A stretch of DNA of 14,935 bases from an uncultured Eubacteriales bacterium (GTDB lineage Bacteria; Bacillota; Clostridia; Oscillospirales; Acutalibacteraceae), in contig CAKRVQ010000008.1 in NCBI GenBank assembly GCA_934408795.1, positions 1 to 14,935 on the forward strand, read 5' to 3'. Shown here one piece after another: positions 14,362 to 14,935 of this stretch. Positions within the stretch are counted from its first letter, which is position 1. Each line of letters starts with the position of its first letter. Made by a program: the position numbers and the translations under genes. The notes under the pieces were generated by a model that worked only from the letters and a program-made list of their open reading frames with translations, was not told where the DNA came from and searched no databases.

Positions 14362-14437
14362 TGGTGACCCGTAGCGGATTCGAACCGCTGTTGCCGGCGT
14401 GAGAGGCCGGAGTCTTAGGCCGCTTGACCAACGGGCC
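14362..14437 (-). tRNA. tRNA-Glu (anticodon CTC)
   Basis: 76 bases with encoded CCA. The acceptor GGCCCGT pairs with ACGGGTC, and the body matches bacterial tRNA-Glu (TGGTCAAGCGG D-arm, GGTTCGAATCC T-arm). The anticodon loop is CTCTCAC in a CCGGC/GCCGG stem, giving anticodon CTC, which reads GAG only. The usual essential isoacceptor is TTC, so this is an additional copy type. It sits between 23S and 5S. Confidence 0.95.
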
Positions 14438-14456
14438 GTGTAGGTCGCGTGACCTT

Positions 14457-14485
14457 ATAATAAATGTGCATCGCACTCTTATTAT
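14457..14485 (-). other. Hairpin between tRNA-Lys and tRNA-Glu
   Basis: ATAATAA/TTATTAT outer stem with GTGC/GCAC inner stem around a 3-base loop. A second small stem, AGGTC/GACCT (14442-14455), lies next to it. Probably RNase III-type processing structures of the precursor; inferred. Confidence 0.55.
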
Positions 14486-14489
14486 CAAA

Positions 14490-14565
14490 TGGTGCACCAT
14501 CAGGGATTCGAACCCGGGACACCCTGATTAAGAGTCAGGTGCTCTACCAACTGAGCTAATGGTGC
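14490..14565 (-). tRNA. tRNA-Lys (anticodon CTT)
   Basis: 76 bases with encoded CCA. The acceptor GCACCAT pairs perfectly with ATGGTGC, the D-arm is AGCTCAGTTGGTAGAGC, and the anticodon loop CTCTTAA sits in a CCTGA/TCAGG stem, giving CTT, which reads AAG. In the T-arm the second pair is C opposite T (stem CCGGG versus CCCTG), a mismatch. It lies about 60 bases after the 23S 3' end. Confidence 0.95.
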
Positions 14566-14626
14566 ATCTGCTTTGCATATACCCTGAAAACTGAATAAAG
14601 AGAAGAGGTAAGAGACAAAGAGGTAA

Positions 14627-14935
<309 letters not shown>

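Overview
The window reads as chromosome from an anaerobic, Gram-positive-type bacterium, most likely a Clostridia member of the Oscillospirales/Ruminococcaceae kind. This is an inference from strong AGGAGG-type ribosome sites, consensus sigma-A promoters, a biotin-dependent sodium-pumping decarboxylase, a TagGH/Wzm-Wzt-type exporter and GC-rich codon use. Every gene I can support lies on the minus strand, so transcription runs right to left.

Layout from right to left (the direction of transcription). 14627-14935 is the 3' end of a 23S rRNA gene, followed by tRNA-Lys(CTT), tRNA-Glu(CTC), 5S rRNA, tRNA-Asn(GTT) and a strong terminator. A spacer of about 750 bp (13310-14060) holds a second hairpin terminator, an array of short hairpins separated by GATATT-like words, and a promoter. 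That promoter serves a three-gene operon: a PHP-family histidinol-phosphatase-like hydrolase, a PfkB/fructokinase-like sugar kinase and a zinc-dependent polyol/alcohol dehydrogenase (10517-13309). A spacer of about 785 bp (9732-10516) contains dispersed inverted repeats, a strong terminator and a near-consensus promoter.

That promoter drives a complete oxaloacetate decarboxylase sodium pump in the order oadG, biotin carrier, oadB, oadA (5922-9731). It would split oxaloacetate to pyruvate and CO2 and export Na+. The beta subunit carries an unusual secreted-looking N-terminal domain of about 160 to 170 residues.

Next comes a gene-free 1.3 kb stretch (4592-5921). It holds three related 150-160 bp palindromic doublets that resemble REPINs, a separate 50-bp palindrome, a perfect TTGACA-17-TATAAT promoter facing trkA, a degenerate GCAA-rich tract and a copy of the repeat family also found at 10.2-10.3 kb. 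Downstream are trkA and trkH (potassium uptake, overlapping by 4 bp), then the permease and the left-truncated ATPase of a polysaccharide/teichoic-acid-type ABC exporter, which runs off the left edge.

The genes are ordinary housekeeping and catabolic functions. The most novel material is non-coding: the nested-hairpin doublets and the long structured leader before trkA, the dispersed second repeat family, the hairpin array near the rRNA operon, and the placement of two C34 tRNAs between 23S and 5S. No phage, insertion sequence, CRISPR array or defence system is visible.
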